Positions 49,746 through 57,850 of a DNA stretch of 64,000 nucleotides are shown here, in pieces. The notes below the pieces were generated by a model. That model made no database searches, was not told the DNA's origin, and saw nothing but the letters and a program-made list of their open reading frames with translations. The position numbers and the translations under genes were made by a program. Position 1 is the stretch's first letter; every line of letters starts with the position of its first letter. Source of the DNA: Salaquimonas pukyongi (GTDB lineage: Bacteria > Pseudomonadota > Alphaproteobacteria > Rhizobiales > Rhizobiaceae); NCBI RefSeq assembly GCF_001953055.1, contig NZ_CP019044.1, positions 2,666,001 through 2,730,000 of the forward strand. The letters run 5' to 3'.

Positions 49746-49907
49746 TAGAGCCTTTCACGCTCATATGGAATCGTTTGAACGCCGGGAGTTTTGTCTTCGG
49801 CAAGGAGGAAAATGCGACGCAGTGCAGGCACTGTTAGTATTTTCCGACGCTGCCCGAAGGGCAAGGAACCAAGTTCAAATGATTCCATTTAAACCTGACA
49901 CGCTCTA
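49746..49907. mobile_element. MITE-like inverted-repeat element, copy 1 (162 bp)
   Basis: The two ends are inverted copies: left TAGAGCCTTTCACGC...ATGGAATCGTTTGAAC, and right (complemented) TAGAGCGTGTCAGGT...ATGGAATCATTTGAAC. Both termini abut TA, consistent with a TA target duplication as made by IS630/mariner-type elements. There is no room for a transposase. The right end supplies the TAG stop codon of the DUF2937 gene (49907-49905). Confidence 0.72.
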
Positions 49908-50588
49908 CTCACCCTGCCGCGATGATGCCGGCGGCCTTTCCAGAAGGCTGGTGGGCTGAGCGGATTTGACGCCGGACGGCGGGGTCAGGACAGTGTTTGC
50001 GGGCTCGATTCCGGCACCGGCCGCCTCGCCCGTCTCCATTCTGACGGCGGGGTCCTCGATCACAATGTCGTTTTTCTTCCTGCCGGCCAGTGCGCGCCAG
50101 ATCCACCCGAAAAACCCGAATACCAGGCCAATCAGCAACCAGCCGGACACTGCGCCGCCGGCAGCGTAAGCGCCACCTTCGGCAGTAAGCGGAACAGCAG
50201 GCCTGAAGTCCTCCCACGTGCCTTCGACAAGGGCAGGGTCGGCATATTGTATGACATGCAGGGGTTTCATCAGGGGAATGGCTGTTTCCAGCGCTTGCCG
50301 CTGTTGCTCCAGACGGTCATACCGCAAAAGCACTTTGTCCATGGAAGCACCGCGGTCCCGCACGAACTTGTCGGAGGAACGGCTATAGCGCGTCAGTGCT
50401 CCTTCTCGCGTCATTTGGCTGGCAGCCGCGTCCTTGTCGAAATCGGCCACCACGGCCTGCAATTCCTGCAGGGCGCCGCCGATGCGCTGGCGGTATTGCT
50501 GGGCAAATTCCGGCGCCTGCGAGGTAACGGCTCCACCGGCCAGTGCCCCGGTGATCGTCAGTATTCTCGCTGTTGCTTTTACAGGCAT
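49905..50588 (-). CDS. DUF2937-family membrane protein
   Basis: This 227-residue protein has an N-terminal hydrophobic segment, a helical periplasmic or cytoplasmic region around PEFAQQYRQRIGGALQELQAVVADF, and a second span near residues 147-165 (SGWLLIGLVFGFFGWIWRAL). The arrangement matches DUF2937, found mostly in Rhizobiales. The tail of about 50 residues is polar. Its stop codon lies in the end of the MITE-like element; before insertion the stop would have been TAA at the same place. Confidence 0.8.
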   Translation of the reverse strand: MPVKATARILTITGALAGGAVTSQAPEFAQQYRQRIGGALQELQAVVADFDKDAAASQMTREGALTRYSRSSDKFVRDRGASMDKVLLRYDRLEQQRQALETAIPLMKPLHVIQYADPALVEGTWEDFRPAVPLTAEGGAYAAGGAVSGWLLIGLVFGFFGWIWRALAGRKKNDIVIEDPAVRMETGEAAGAGIEPANTVLTPPSGVKSAQPTSLLERPPASSRQGE

Positions 50589-50620
50589 GAATGAAGCGGC
50601 GTTGGGATCAGGACTCGTCT

Positions 50621-50661
50621 GTTAGGGTCAAAACTCAGTGGCACTGAGTTTTGACCCTAAC
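50621..50661. repeat. Perfect 41-bp palindrome (20-base arms)
   Basis: The arm GTTAGGGTCAAAACTCAGTG and its exact complement flank a single central G. No T-run follows on either strand, so it is not an ordinary terminator. It lies between the DUF2937 start and the end of the monooxygenase-domain gene. Confidence 0.9.
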
Positions 50662-50789
50662 ACGAATGCGCAAAGCTACATACCGCGGGCGCCGTGTTCA
50701 ACTACAGCGTTTCCCGCCCGCGCCGCCATTGCAGGCCAAGCAGCAAATAATCCATCGCTGCCGGCTGCACCCGGACAGCGCCTTGATGA

Positions 50790-51149
50790 CTACCCACCCA
50801 TATCTCCTTCATGAACCGCACGGCTGTCTTGCGGCGCTTCACCGCGTTCGGCAAGCCCGTAATCACGGATTACTTCCGCTACCCGCAACCGGTAACCGGC
50901 AAAAACGCCGTTGCGGCCTTCTGCCTGCGCACTGCGGTGATGGGGCAGATTGCGCCAGGCCTTCACAGCCGCTTCATCGCGGAAGAAGGAAAGCGACAGT
51001 ATCTTGCCGGGGTCTGCAAGACTTTGAAACCGCTCAACGGAAACGAACCCGTCGAGCTTTTCCAGCTCATTTCGCAGGCTGGCAGCAATGTCCAGATAGG
51101 TTTCGCGCTGCCCTTCGGCAGGCTCGACCTCGAAAATGACGGCAATCAC
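50790..51149 (-). CDS. Antibiotic-biosynthesis-monooxygenase (ABM) domain protein
   Basis: This 119-residue ferredoxin-like-fold protein begins with IAVIFEVEPAEGQRETYLDIAASL and contains the ABM-type core LDGFVSVERFQSLADPGKILSLSFFRDEAAVKAW. It uses a GTG start at 51149 overlapping the stop of the NIPSNAP gene. Members include cofactor-free oxygenases and haem-degrading enzymes, though many are uncharacterised. With the NIPSNAP gene it forms a two-gene operon divergent from an ArsR regulator. Confidence 0.85.
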   Translation of the reverse strand: MIAVIFEVEPAEGQRETYLDIAASLRNELEKLDGFVSVERFQSLADPGKILSLSFFRDEAAVKAWRNLPHHRSAQAEGRNGVFAGYRLRVAEVIRDYGLAERGEAPQDSRAVHEGDMGG

Positions 51150-51474
51150 GGCATAATCCTTTTGGCATGAGGCGCGGAAGCCAGTTTCAGGAAAGTGCGG
51201 TCTTCACGCAGCAAAAACCTCTCCTCCTGGGCAAAACGATAGTTTTCCTGCCCAACAGGATCGGCCGAAAGCCGCTCGCGGTAAGCCTCGTAGGCTGCGA
51301 GACTTTCGATGGTGTAGACACCATAGGCAAGCGTGCTGGAGCCCTCATGCGCGCAAAATAGCCGATCAGTTCGGCCCCGCACCGCGGGATCGCCTGACCC
51401 CAGTTACGGGCATATTGTTCAAACAACGCCTTTTTTGCCGGATCGATGTGGTAGCGGATAAAACAGGTAATCAT
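51146..51474 (-). CDS. NIPSNAP-family protein, frameshifted
   Basis: The N-terminal part (MITCFIRYHIDPAKKALFEQYARNWGQAIPRCGAELIGYF) and the C-terminal part (AHEGSSTLAYGVYTIESLAAYEAYRERLSADP) of one NIPSNAP domain are in different frames. The break is near 51350-51355 (TTTTGCGCGC on the minus strand), and one added base joins them. The complete protein would be about 109 residues. NIPSNAP domains share the ABM-like fold. The start MITCFI at 51474 is preferred to the upstream ATG. Confidence 0.8.
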
Positions 51475-51534
51475 GACGGCCTTTCTCCTTCCGGTTGGCA
51501 TGCCGTCAAGATACGCCATTGCACCCCGAGTATG

Positions 51535-51552
51535 CTTCGACTAAGATCGAAG
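51535..51552. promoter_or_regulatory. Candidate ArsR-family operator
   Basis: CTTCGA-CTAAGA-TCGAAG is a six-base inverted repeat located directly before the ArsR start, in the 79-base gap between it and the divergent NIPSNAP gene. Autoregulation and control of the neighbouring pair are inferred from position. Confidence 0.5.
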
Positions 51553-51553
51553 T

Positions 51554-52249
51554 ATGAAAGAAGGCCCCGACATAGCCCGCATTGGTTCGCTGATTGGCGA
51601 TCCGGCCCGGGCCAACATCCTGACCGCGCTGATGTCGGGCAAGGCACTGACGGCGAGCGAACTGGCTGGTGAGGCGGGCGTTACGCTGCAAACAGCCAGC
51701 TCTCATCTTTCCAAGCTTGAGGATGCCCGCCTGATCTTTCAGCGCAAGCAGGGCAGACACCGCTATTACACGCTCGCCGATGACGATGTCGGCAGCCTGT
51801 TGGAGGCCATGATGGGATTTGCCGCAAAGCGCGGCCTGTTGCGCACCCGCACGGGGCCGGCCGACGAAGCACTGCGCAAGGCCCGCATCTGTTATGATCA
51901 TCTTGCCGGCGAACTTGGAGTATCCCTGTACAACGGACTTGCGGCCGGGGGCCACCTGGAGGTGAGTGGAGAGAATATCACCCTGAGTGAAAGCGGAAAC
52001 CGCCTCATGGCCGGCTTCGGCATCGATCTTACCGCTCTGAAAACCGGCAGGCGGCCGTTGTGCAAGTCATGCCTCGACTGGAGTGAACGCCGCACGCACC
52101 TTGCTGGCGCACTGGGCAGCGCCCTGCTTGACCGTTTTTACGATCTGGGCTGGGCAAGGCGGGCAAAAAACTCCCGGGTGATCGAATTCAGCCGTGAAGG
52201 CGAAGCCGCCTTGGCGGAAACGTTCTGCGCCAGGCAAGCCGGTCTCTAG
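51554..52249 (+). CDS. ArsR-family winged-helix regulator
   Basis: This 231-residue protein has an N-terminal ArsR winged helix (PARANILTALMSGKALTASELAGEAGVTLQTASSHLSKLEDARLI). Its longer C-terminal half contains a C-x2-C pair (LCKSCLDW) and Trp-rich helices, as in a subgroup of alphaproteobacterial ArsR-like proteins. It is divergent from the NIPSNAP-ABM pair and likely controls it. Its TAG stop shares bases with the left end of MITE-like copy 2. Confidence 0.88.
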   Translation: MKEGPDIARIGSLIGDPARANILTALMSGKALTASELAGEAGVTLQTASSHLSKLEDARLIFQRKQGRHRYYTLADDDVGSLLEAMMGFAAKRGLLRTRTGPADEALRKARICYDHLAGELGVSLYNGLAAGGHLEVSGENITLSESGNRLMAGFGIDLTALKTGRRPLCKSCLDWSERRTHLAGALGSALLDRFYDLGWARRAKNSRVIEFSREGEAALAETFCARQAGL

Positions 52250-52477
52250 GGCGTGTCCTGGTTGGATGGAATCGTTTGAACGCCGGTTACCGGGTCTTCG
52301 GCAAGGCGCAAAAAGCGCAGCGGTGCAGGCACTGTCAGCGTTTCGCAACGCGGTCCGAGGGCCCGGGAACCAGGTTCAGGCGATTGCAGAATAAAAGGTA
52401 TTCAACATGGTATTGCACCGGCTGTGGCGTCTTTTCCGCCCATTCAAACTGCTTCCAGCTAACCAGGACACGCTCTA
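52247..52477. mobile_element. MITE-like inverted-repeat element, copy 2 (231 bp)
   Basis: The ends TAGGGCGTGTCCTGGTTGG...TGGAATCGTTTGAACG and, complemented, TAGAGCGTGTCCTGGTTAGC...TGGAAGCAGTTTGAA are inverted copies of each other and of copy 1. Interior blocks such as GTCTTCGGCAAGG and GTGCAGGCACTGT are shared with copy 1. The flanks read CTC-TA-element-TA-GCC, so the target was probably CTAG with TA duplicated. Both flanking convergent genes end in TAG exactly at the two element ends. Confidence 0.8.
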
Positions 52478-53677
52478 GCCAGGTACCACCATCAGCCCGT
52501 CCAGCGCACGGATACCGGCGCGCGAACGCCAGTGCACATTGTTCGGATCGTCGAGTGCAAGATGGGGCCAGCGCTTGAACAGGGCCCGCAGACCGCAGGC
52601 GATTTCCAGCCGCGCCAACTGATGGCCGAGGCAGAAGTGAATGCCGGCACCGAACGCAACGTGCCGGTTGGGCCGCCGCTCAAGATCGAGTTTTTCAGGT
52701 TCATCGATTGCGTCAGGATCGAAATTGGCGGCAGCGATCATCGGCATTATCACATCACCCTTGCTCAGCTTGGCACCCAACAACTCCATATCCCGCCGTA
52801 CATTGCGCGGCTTGGTGAACTGTACCGCAGATACCATGCGCAGCAGTTCTTCCACCGCGAGCGCCATCCGGCTTTCATCCGCCATCAGCCAACGGGCCTT
52901 ACCCGGCCTCGAAAGGATTTCGTAAACACCGCCGGTCAACACATGGGTGGTGGTCTCGTGACCGGCCACCAGCAGCAGGAAAACCATCGCAGTGAGCTCC
53001 TCATCGCTGATGTCGGCGCCTTCGGCCTGCATGTTGACCAACTCACCGATGAGCCCGTTTCCCGGCGCCTCGCGCTGACGGGCAATCTCGCCAGCCACAT
53101 AGCGCCGCATCTTCGAGATCCCCGGCATGATAGCCAGAAAACTCAGCATCCCGTTCACGGTCGTCAATCCTTCCGCCCAGCGGCTGAATTTCACCCGGTC
53201 GCTCTCTGGAATGCCAAGCATCTCGCAGATCACCGCAAGCGGCAGGATGCGGGCAAACCGCGTTTGCAGATCGGCAGGTTCCCCGTTTGAAAAGAGACCT
53301 GCTGAGAACGCATCCGCCAGCCTGGCGATTTTCGGCTCAAGTGCCATCACCGCATCGCGGCGGAAAACCAGATCGACCAGGCTGCGAAGCCTCCGGTGAT
53401 CGGGTTCGTCCATTGTCAGCATGTTGTTGGCCAGCAGGCGAACCGTTCTGGGCATCCACCACTGAGCGCCGGTCACACCGCCATCTGCCCGCCGCATGGA
53501 GAAGTTTTCATTATCCTTCAATACGAGCCCCAGCGCCTCTTGGGTGGTGGCGATCCATATCTCGCCGATGATCGGAAGTCGGGTGCGCACCAGCGGGCCT
53601 TGCTGGCGCAGGTCCGCCAGATAAGGCGCCGGGTCTGCCATGAAGGATGGGTCGGTCAGAAACGTCTTGTAAAACAT
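52475..53677 (-). CDS. Cytochrome P450
   Basis: This 400-residue soluble P450 contains the oxygen-binding I-helix motif LVAGHETTTHVL, an ExxR-type region after it, and the haem-ligand loop HVAFGAGIHFCLGHQLARLE. The start MFYKTFLTDPSF at 53677 is preferred to an ATG six codons upstream. The substrate cannot be predicted; redox partners (ferredoxin, reductase) are not encoded nearby. It is convergent with the ArsR gene across MITE-like copy 2. Confidence 0.93.
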   Translation of the reverse strand: MFYKTFLTDPSFMADPAPYLADLRQQGPLVRTRLPIIGEIWIATTQEALGLVLKDNENFSMRRADGGVTGAQWWMPRTVRLLANNMLTMDEPDHRRLRSLVDLVFRRDAVMALEPKIARLADAFSAGLFSNGEPADLQTRFARILPLAVICEMLGIPESDRVKFSRWAEGLTTVNGMLSFLAIMPGISKMRRYVAGEIARQREAPGNGLIGELVNMQAEGADISDEELTAMVFLLLVAGHETTTHVLTGGVYEILSRPGKARWLMADESRMALAVEELLRMVSAVQFTKPRNVRRDMELLGAKLSKGDVIMPMIAAANFDPDAIDEPEKLDLERRPNRHVAFGAGIHFCLGHQLARLEIACGLRALFKRWPHLALDDPNNVHWRSRAGIRALDGLMVVPG

Positions 53678-53767
53678 GGCACTGCCTACCCTCATTCAAC
53701 GCTGTAAATATGGCAAACCGGAGCAAATGACCGCGCGGCGTTAACGCTGGCCGCAAAAACCTGTGGC

Positions 53768-53801
53768 TTCAAACGATTGAATTTTATTGAATCGTTTCGA
53801 A
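53768..53801. promoter_or_regulatory. Inverted repeat upstream of the aldolase gene
   Basis: TTCAAACGATTGAAT and ATTGAATCGTTTCGAA form a near-perfect inverted repeat about 90 bases before the aldolase start. AAACGATT and AATCGTTT are exact complements. It could be an operator, but it also matches the TGGAATCGTTTGAAC core of the MITE-like ends. Confidence 0.5.
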
Positions 53802-53891
53802 ATGTCCCCAGCCAATTTCAAACCGCAACCTGCTCTGATATGGGAGGCCACCGAATTTTCAGACAGATGACAACCGCACGAGGAAAGATAC

Positions 53892-54920
53892 ATGACTGAA
53901 CGCCTTGAAGACATTGCCATCGCCATGGTCGCCGAGGGCCAGGGCATTCTGGCAGCCGACGAATCCACCGGCACCATCAAGAAGCGGTTTGATTCCATCA
54001 ATGTGGAATCGACGGAGGAGAACCGCCGCGACTACCGCGAGATGCTGTTCCGCGCCGAAGAGGCGATGAAGAACTACATCTCCGGCGTCATCCTGTTCGA
54101 GGAAACCCTGTTTCAAAAGGCTGAAGACGGCACCCCGCTGGTTGACCTCATCAAGGCGGCCGGCGCTGTTCCGGGCATCAAGGTCGACAAGGGCGCACAG
54201 GCCCTCAGCGGCACTTCGATTGAAAAGGTGACCGAAGGGCTCGACGGGCTGCGCGGCCGGCTGGAAAAATACCATGAGGCCGGCGCGCGGTTTGCCAAAT
54301 GGCGTGCCGTCATCACCATCAGCGACAATACGCCGTCGCACAATTGCATTCATGCCAATGCCCACGCACTCGCCCGCTATGCTGCCCTCTGCCAGGAAGC
54401 CGGCATCGTGCCGATCGTGGAGCCGGAAGTGCTGATGGATGGTGAACATTCAACCCATGACATTGAGCGCTGTCAGGCCGTCACCGAATGGGCCCTGAAG
54501 GAACAGTTCCAGGAGCTGTACTATGCAGGCGTCAATCTTGAAGGCATGGTGCTCAAGCCGAACATGATCGTGCCTGGGCAGAAGTCCGGCAAGAAAGCCT
54601 CTGTTGAGGAAGTTGCCGAGCGCACGGTTCGCGTGTTGAAAAACTGCGTACCGGCTTCCGTACCGGGCATCGCCTTCCTTTCGGGCGGCCAGTCCGATGA
54701 AGAGGCAACGGCACATCTGTCAGCCATGAACGCCATGTACGACATGCCGTGGAAACTGACCTATTCCTACGGCCGTGCCTTGCAGGCTGCCGCACTCAAG
54801 GCCTGGGGCGGCAAGAAGGAAAATGTTGCTGCCGCCCAGCGCGCCTTTGCCCATCGCGCCAAGATGAACGGCATGGCTGCCCTTGGCACCTGGCAGGCTG
54901 ATCTGGAAAAAGCGGCATAA
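53892..54920 (+). CDS. fbaB: Class I fructose-bisphosphate aldolase
   Basis: This is a 342-residue Schiff-base aldolase of the eukaryote-like class I type. It starts MTERLEDIAIAMVAEGQGILAADES; the catalytic Lys lies in VLKPNMIVPGQ, and the motif AQALSGTSIEKVTEGLDGLRGRL precedes the barrel core. It cleaves fructose-1,6-bisphosphate to triose phosphates and works with gap, pgk and tkt upstream. AGGAAAGATAC precedes the ATG. Confidence 0.96.
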   Translation: MTERLEDIAIAMVAEGQGILAADESTGTIKKRFDSINVESTEENRRDYREMLFRAEEAMKNYISGVILFEETLFQKAEDGTPLVDLIKAAGAVPGIKVDKGAQALSGTSIEKVTEGLDGLRGRLEKYHEAGARFAKWRAVITISDNTPSHNCIHANAHALARYAALCQEAGIVPIVEPEVLMDGEHSTHDIERCQAVTEWALKEQFQELYYAGVNLEGMVLKPNMIVPGQKSGKKASVEEVAERTVRVLKNCVPASVPGIAFLSGGQSDEEATAHLSAMNAMYDMPWKLTYSYGRALQAAALKAWGGKKENVAAAQRAFAHRAKMNGMAALGTWQADLEKAA

Positions 54921-54945
54921 CTCACAGCCTCACTTTGAATGAAAG

Positions 54946-54975
54946 AAGGCCGGTTCGCTGAGAACCGGCCTTTTT
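54946..54975. terminator. Bidirectional intrinsic terminator
   Basis: AAGGCCGGTTC-GCTG-AGAACCGGCCTT followed by TTTT on the plus strand ends the aldolase gene. On the minus strand the arms are followed by TTCTTTC, so it may also help end the OmpA-family transcript. Confidence 0.88.
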
Positions 54976-55012
54976 GCTGTTCAGGGGACTGGCAGCGGGC
55001 TCATCAAAGCCG

Positions 55013-56905
55013 TCAATTCCCGGCGGTCTGCAGCAGCGGGCTGATGTTACGAACGGTCACCCGCCGGTTGCGGCGCTCGTCTGCCTGGGTATCGATTTTG
55101 AGGAACTGCTCGCCATAGCCTTCGACCACCAGGTTTTCCGGCGGAACGCCATAGGCTTCGACCAGAATGCGGGCAACCGTTTCCGCACGGCGGTCCGACA
55201 GGGTCAGATTGTACAAATCCGGGCCGACCGCATCGGTATGGCCTTCCACCAGGAACACCGCGCCTGGATTTTCATCGATAACGTCGAGCATGCCGCCGGC
55301 AACGTCCGCAAGATAAGGCACTTGCGACTCGCTGACATAATAGCTGCCGGAATCGAAGGTTACCGTATCGAGATCGACACGCCGTACATACTGGCGCAAT
55401 CGCTCGTTTTCGCGCACTTCACGCAGGGTGAATTGCTGGGGCAGCACTTCAACCGGCGGCGCGGCCAGTATCTCCGCAAGCTGCCGGCGTCCATAACGGC
55501 GCGCAGGAACAATATATTCATCGCGGGGAATGGTGATCTGGATCGGCGGCAGGGCGCGATCATAATCGACAAAGCGCTGATCCTCCTCAAACGCATCGAA
55601 AAGCACGATCTCCTGCCCATCGCGCCGGATTCGCTTGCGCATGAGCACATATCCGCCGGCATCGCGCAGGGTCACGATGCGTGAACCGTTCTGCCGGTAA
55701 ACCGTCTCCCTCGTGCGGCCACGCGGCAGATGTTCGATTTCGACCCGTTCTGCATCATGCCGGAACAGGGCGCTATCGTCCCGGCGCACAATGTACTCGC
55801 CATTACGTTCCACAACGAACCGGTCGCCTTCATCCTCAACCACCCTGCCGCCAAGGATGGGAATCAGAGCACCGATCACAGCTCCCGCGGCAGCAGCGCC
55901 AAGCAGTTCCTCGCGGCGCTCGCGCGCCTTTTTGCGGCGCTTCTTCTCGGCCTTCTTCAGTTTCTTGCGCTCTGCCTTGGTTATTTTCTCGGGAACCACT
56001 GCAGTCTGCGTTTCTTCCGCTTTTTCGATCTGTTCTTCTATCGGTTCAGCGGCAACAGCCTTGGGTTCAGGCGCATCGGGTGAGGGTTGCGGCGCTTCGG
56101 CGGTATCGCCGCCATCACTTTCCGCGTCATCAGCACCAGTTTCCGTCTCAGCCGTTTCAGCTTCATCAGCTTCATCAGCTTCTTCGCCTTCGGGGGCAGT
56201 CTCTTCCTGCTGACCACCATCGGCGCTGTCGCTCTGTGAAGCTTCGGTTTCCTCAGCCTTTGCCTTGCGCTTCTTCTTTTTCTTCTTCTGCTTCTTGCCG
56301 GTAGTTACAGCCTCCTCGCCACCATCGGCGGTGGTTTCAGACTGCACGGTTTCATCAGCAGTTTCATCATCGGCACTGCTTGCCGAGTCGCTCGCCGGCT
56401 CCTCCGCTGAATCTTCTACGGTTTGTTCGGCCGGTTCTTCCACCAGCTCCTCTACCGTTTCCGCTGCCGTCTTCCCTGTCGTTTCACTAGCAGGTTCGGT
56501 GACAGCTTCACTGGCTGCTTCTGAGGCTTGCGCCCCTTCTTCCGGAGCAGGCTGCTCTGGCTGTTCCGCCGTTTGCGGCTCTGCAACCTCCTGCGGCGGC
56601 TCGGCCTCAACGGCCTCCTCTACCGGCTGCTCGGCCTCAACGGCCTCCTCTACCGGCTGCTCGGGCGCAGGCTCTTCTGCCACCTGCGGTTCAGGTGCAG
56701 GTTCGGAAACCTGGCTCTCTTCTGCCTGTGCCTCTTCGGCTGCCGCGCATCCTTCAGCGGCAGGGTCTGCCGTACAATCGACAGCTTCCGCTCCGGTCTG
56801 GCTTTCCTGTGCATTGGCTGTGCTCAGCGATTGCAACCCACCGCCGGATGAGGCGGCAATGACGACGGCAAGAGCAGTTCCAAGATATAAACGGGATTTG
56901 GCCAT
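55013..56905 (-). CDS. Large OmpA-family protein with long acidic repeat region
   Basis: This protein of about 630 residues starts MAKSRLYLGTALAVVIAASSG (signal peptide). Residues about 40-300 are extremely Glu/Ala/Pro-rich with low complexity and a 30-base tandem repeat. A Lys-rich block (KKQKKKKKKRKAK) precedes a second acidic stretch. A short glycine-zipper-like segment (LLGAAAAGAVIGALIPILGG) precedes a folded C-terminal half, and the last 120 residues are an OmpA peptidoglycan-binding domain (FLVEGHTDAVGPDLYN, NRRVTVRNISPLL). It probably anchors the envelope to the cell wall; the acidic part may be an extended spacer. Confidence 0.85.
   Translation of the reverse strand: MAKSRLYLGTALAVVIAASSGGGLQSLSTANAQESQTGAEAVDCTADPAAEGCAAAEEAQAEESQVSEPAPEPQVAEEPAPEQPVEEAVEAEQPVEEAVEAEPPQEVAEPQTAEQPEQPAPEEGAQASEAASEAVTEPASETTGKTAAETVEELVEEPAEQTVEDSAEEPASDSASSADDETADETVQSETTADGGEEAVTTGKKQKKKKKKRKAKAEETEASQSDSADGGQQEETAPEGEEADEADEAETAETETGADDAESDGGDTAEAPQPSPDAPEPKAVAAEPIEEQIEKAEETQTAVVPEKITKAERKKLKKAEKKRRKKARERREELLGAAAAGAVIGALIPILGGRVVEDEGDRFVVERNGEYIVRRDDSALFRHDAERVEIEHLPRGRTRETVYRQNGSRIVTLRDAGGYVLMRKRIRRDGQEIVLFDAFEEDQRFVDYDRALPPIQITIPRDEYIVPARRYGRRQLAEILAAPPVEVLPQQFTLREVRENERLRQYVRRVDLDTVTFDSGSYYVSESQVPYLADVAGGMLDVIDENPGAVFLVEGHTDAVGPDLYNLTLSDRRAETVARILVEAYGVPPENLVVEGYGEQFLKIDTQADERRNRRVTVRNISPLLQTAGN
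56601..56660 (-). repeat. Perfect 30-bp tandem repeat within the OmpA-family gene
   Basis: Two exact copies (56601-56630 and 56631-56660) encode an in-frame ten-residue unit, PVEEAVEAEQ. Partial copies flank them. Such units expand and contract by slippage while keeping the frame. Confidence 0.85.
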
Positions 56906-57014
56906 GGTTCTTCCTCGTATTGACAATGCCGGATTCATAAACAAACCACGATGAACCCAAGCTGAAGAAAGAGAACGTTTGCGCCGCCGATCGGTTCCCG
57001 CCGGCCAAGCCCTA

Positions 57015-57737
57015 TCAGGCAAGCCCGCGAAGCAGATAGCCGACAAGATAGGCAAGGGCAGCCGCACCACCGCCGATCGCAAGCGTTTCCAGCCCGGAGC
57101 GCACCCAGTGGGAAAGCGACCACCGGCTTTTCACCGCACCGATGCCAAAGAAGGTCAGTGCTGTCATCCCGCTCGACACAACAAAGGCATCTGCAACGCC
57201 AAACGCAAAGGGCAGCAGCGGAATGGCCCCGCAAAGGGCAAAGGCGGAAAAGGTCACCAGACCTGCTTTCAACGGATCGGGCTGCGTCAGGGACAAGCCG
57301 TATTCTTCCGTCACCATCAGGTTGATCCATTGGCGCTGGTCGGCGGTAATGCGCGCAACAGCTGTTTCCAGCACCTCTCCATCTAGCCCCTTGGAAGCCA
57401 GGATCTGCCGCACTTCTTCGCGCTCGCCTTCCGGCGCCTCTGCTATATGACGCTTTTCAATCGCCTGAATGCGGGCAATATCGTCAATCACCGTCTTGGT
57501 GCCCGAATAATTCGCCGCTGCCATCGAAAATCCGTCAGCCAGCAGATTGGCAAAGCCCAGGATCATGATGATGGTGGCGGAAAGTTCAGCGCCCACCACA
57601 CCTGCAACCACCGCAAACGTTGTGACTGCCCCGTCGATGCCGCCATAAACGAAATCGCGCACATAGGAAGGCTTTGCCTCCGCCCGCAGACGCGCCCGGA
57701 TTGCAAATCGGTCGTGGGAATGTTCAAGTTCAGCCAT
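57015..57737 (-). CDS. VIT1/CCC1-family membrane transporter
   Basis: This 240-residue protein has about five spans with the family signature YVRDFVYGGIDGAVTTFAVVAGVVGAELS in the first and LLADGFSMAAANYSGTKT in the second. A cytoplasmic helical segment (EREEVRQILASKGLDGEVLE) matches the vacuolar-type iron transporter metal-binding region. It probably exports or stores Fe2+/Mn2+. It is divergent from the SGNH hydrolase gene. Confidence 0.88.
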   Translation of the reverse strand: MAELEHSHDRFAIRARLRAEAKPSYVRDFVYGGIDGAVTTFAVVAGVVGAELSATIIMILGFANLLADGFSMAAANYSGTKTVIDDIARIQAIEKRHIAEAPEGEREEVRQILASKGLDGEVLETAVARITADQRQWINLMVTEEYGLSLTQPDPLKAGLVTFSAFALCGAIPLLPFAFGVADAFVVSSGMTALTFFGIGAVKSRWSLSHWVRSGLETLAIGGGAAALAYLVGYLLRGLA

Positions 57738-57850
57738 GTTGCTTCATGGCCCGTGACGTCAGGCTACGCCTTGCGCCAGATCAAGTTGGGGCAGGACCCG
57801 TCAACAAAGACCGGGCAAATCGAACTGCCACACTTGGCTTTTTGGTTTGC

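Noticed and set aside
50621-50661. Palindrome as an intrinsic terminator
   Set aside because: No T-run follows the stem on either strand.
56601-56660. Possible CRISPR-like direct repeats
   Set aside because: The repeats are immediately adjacent with no spacers and encode an in-frame protein repeat.
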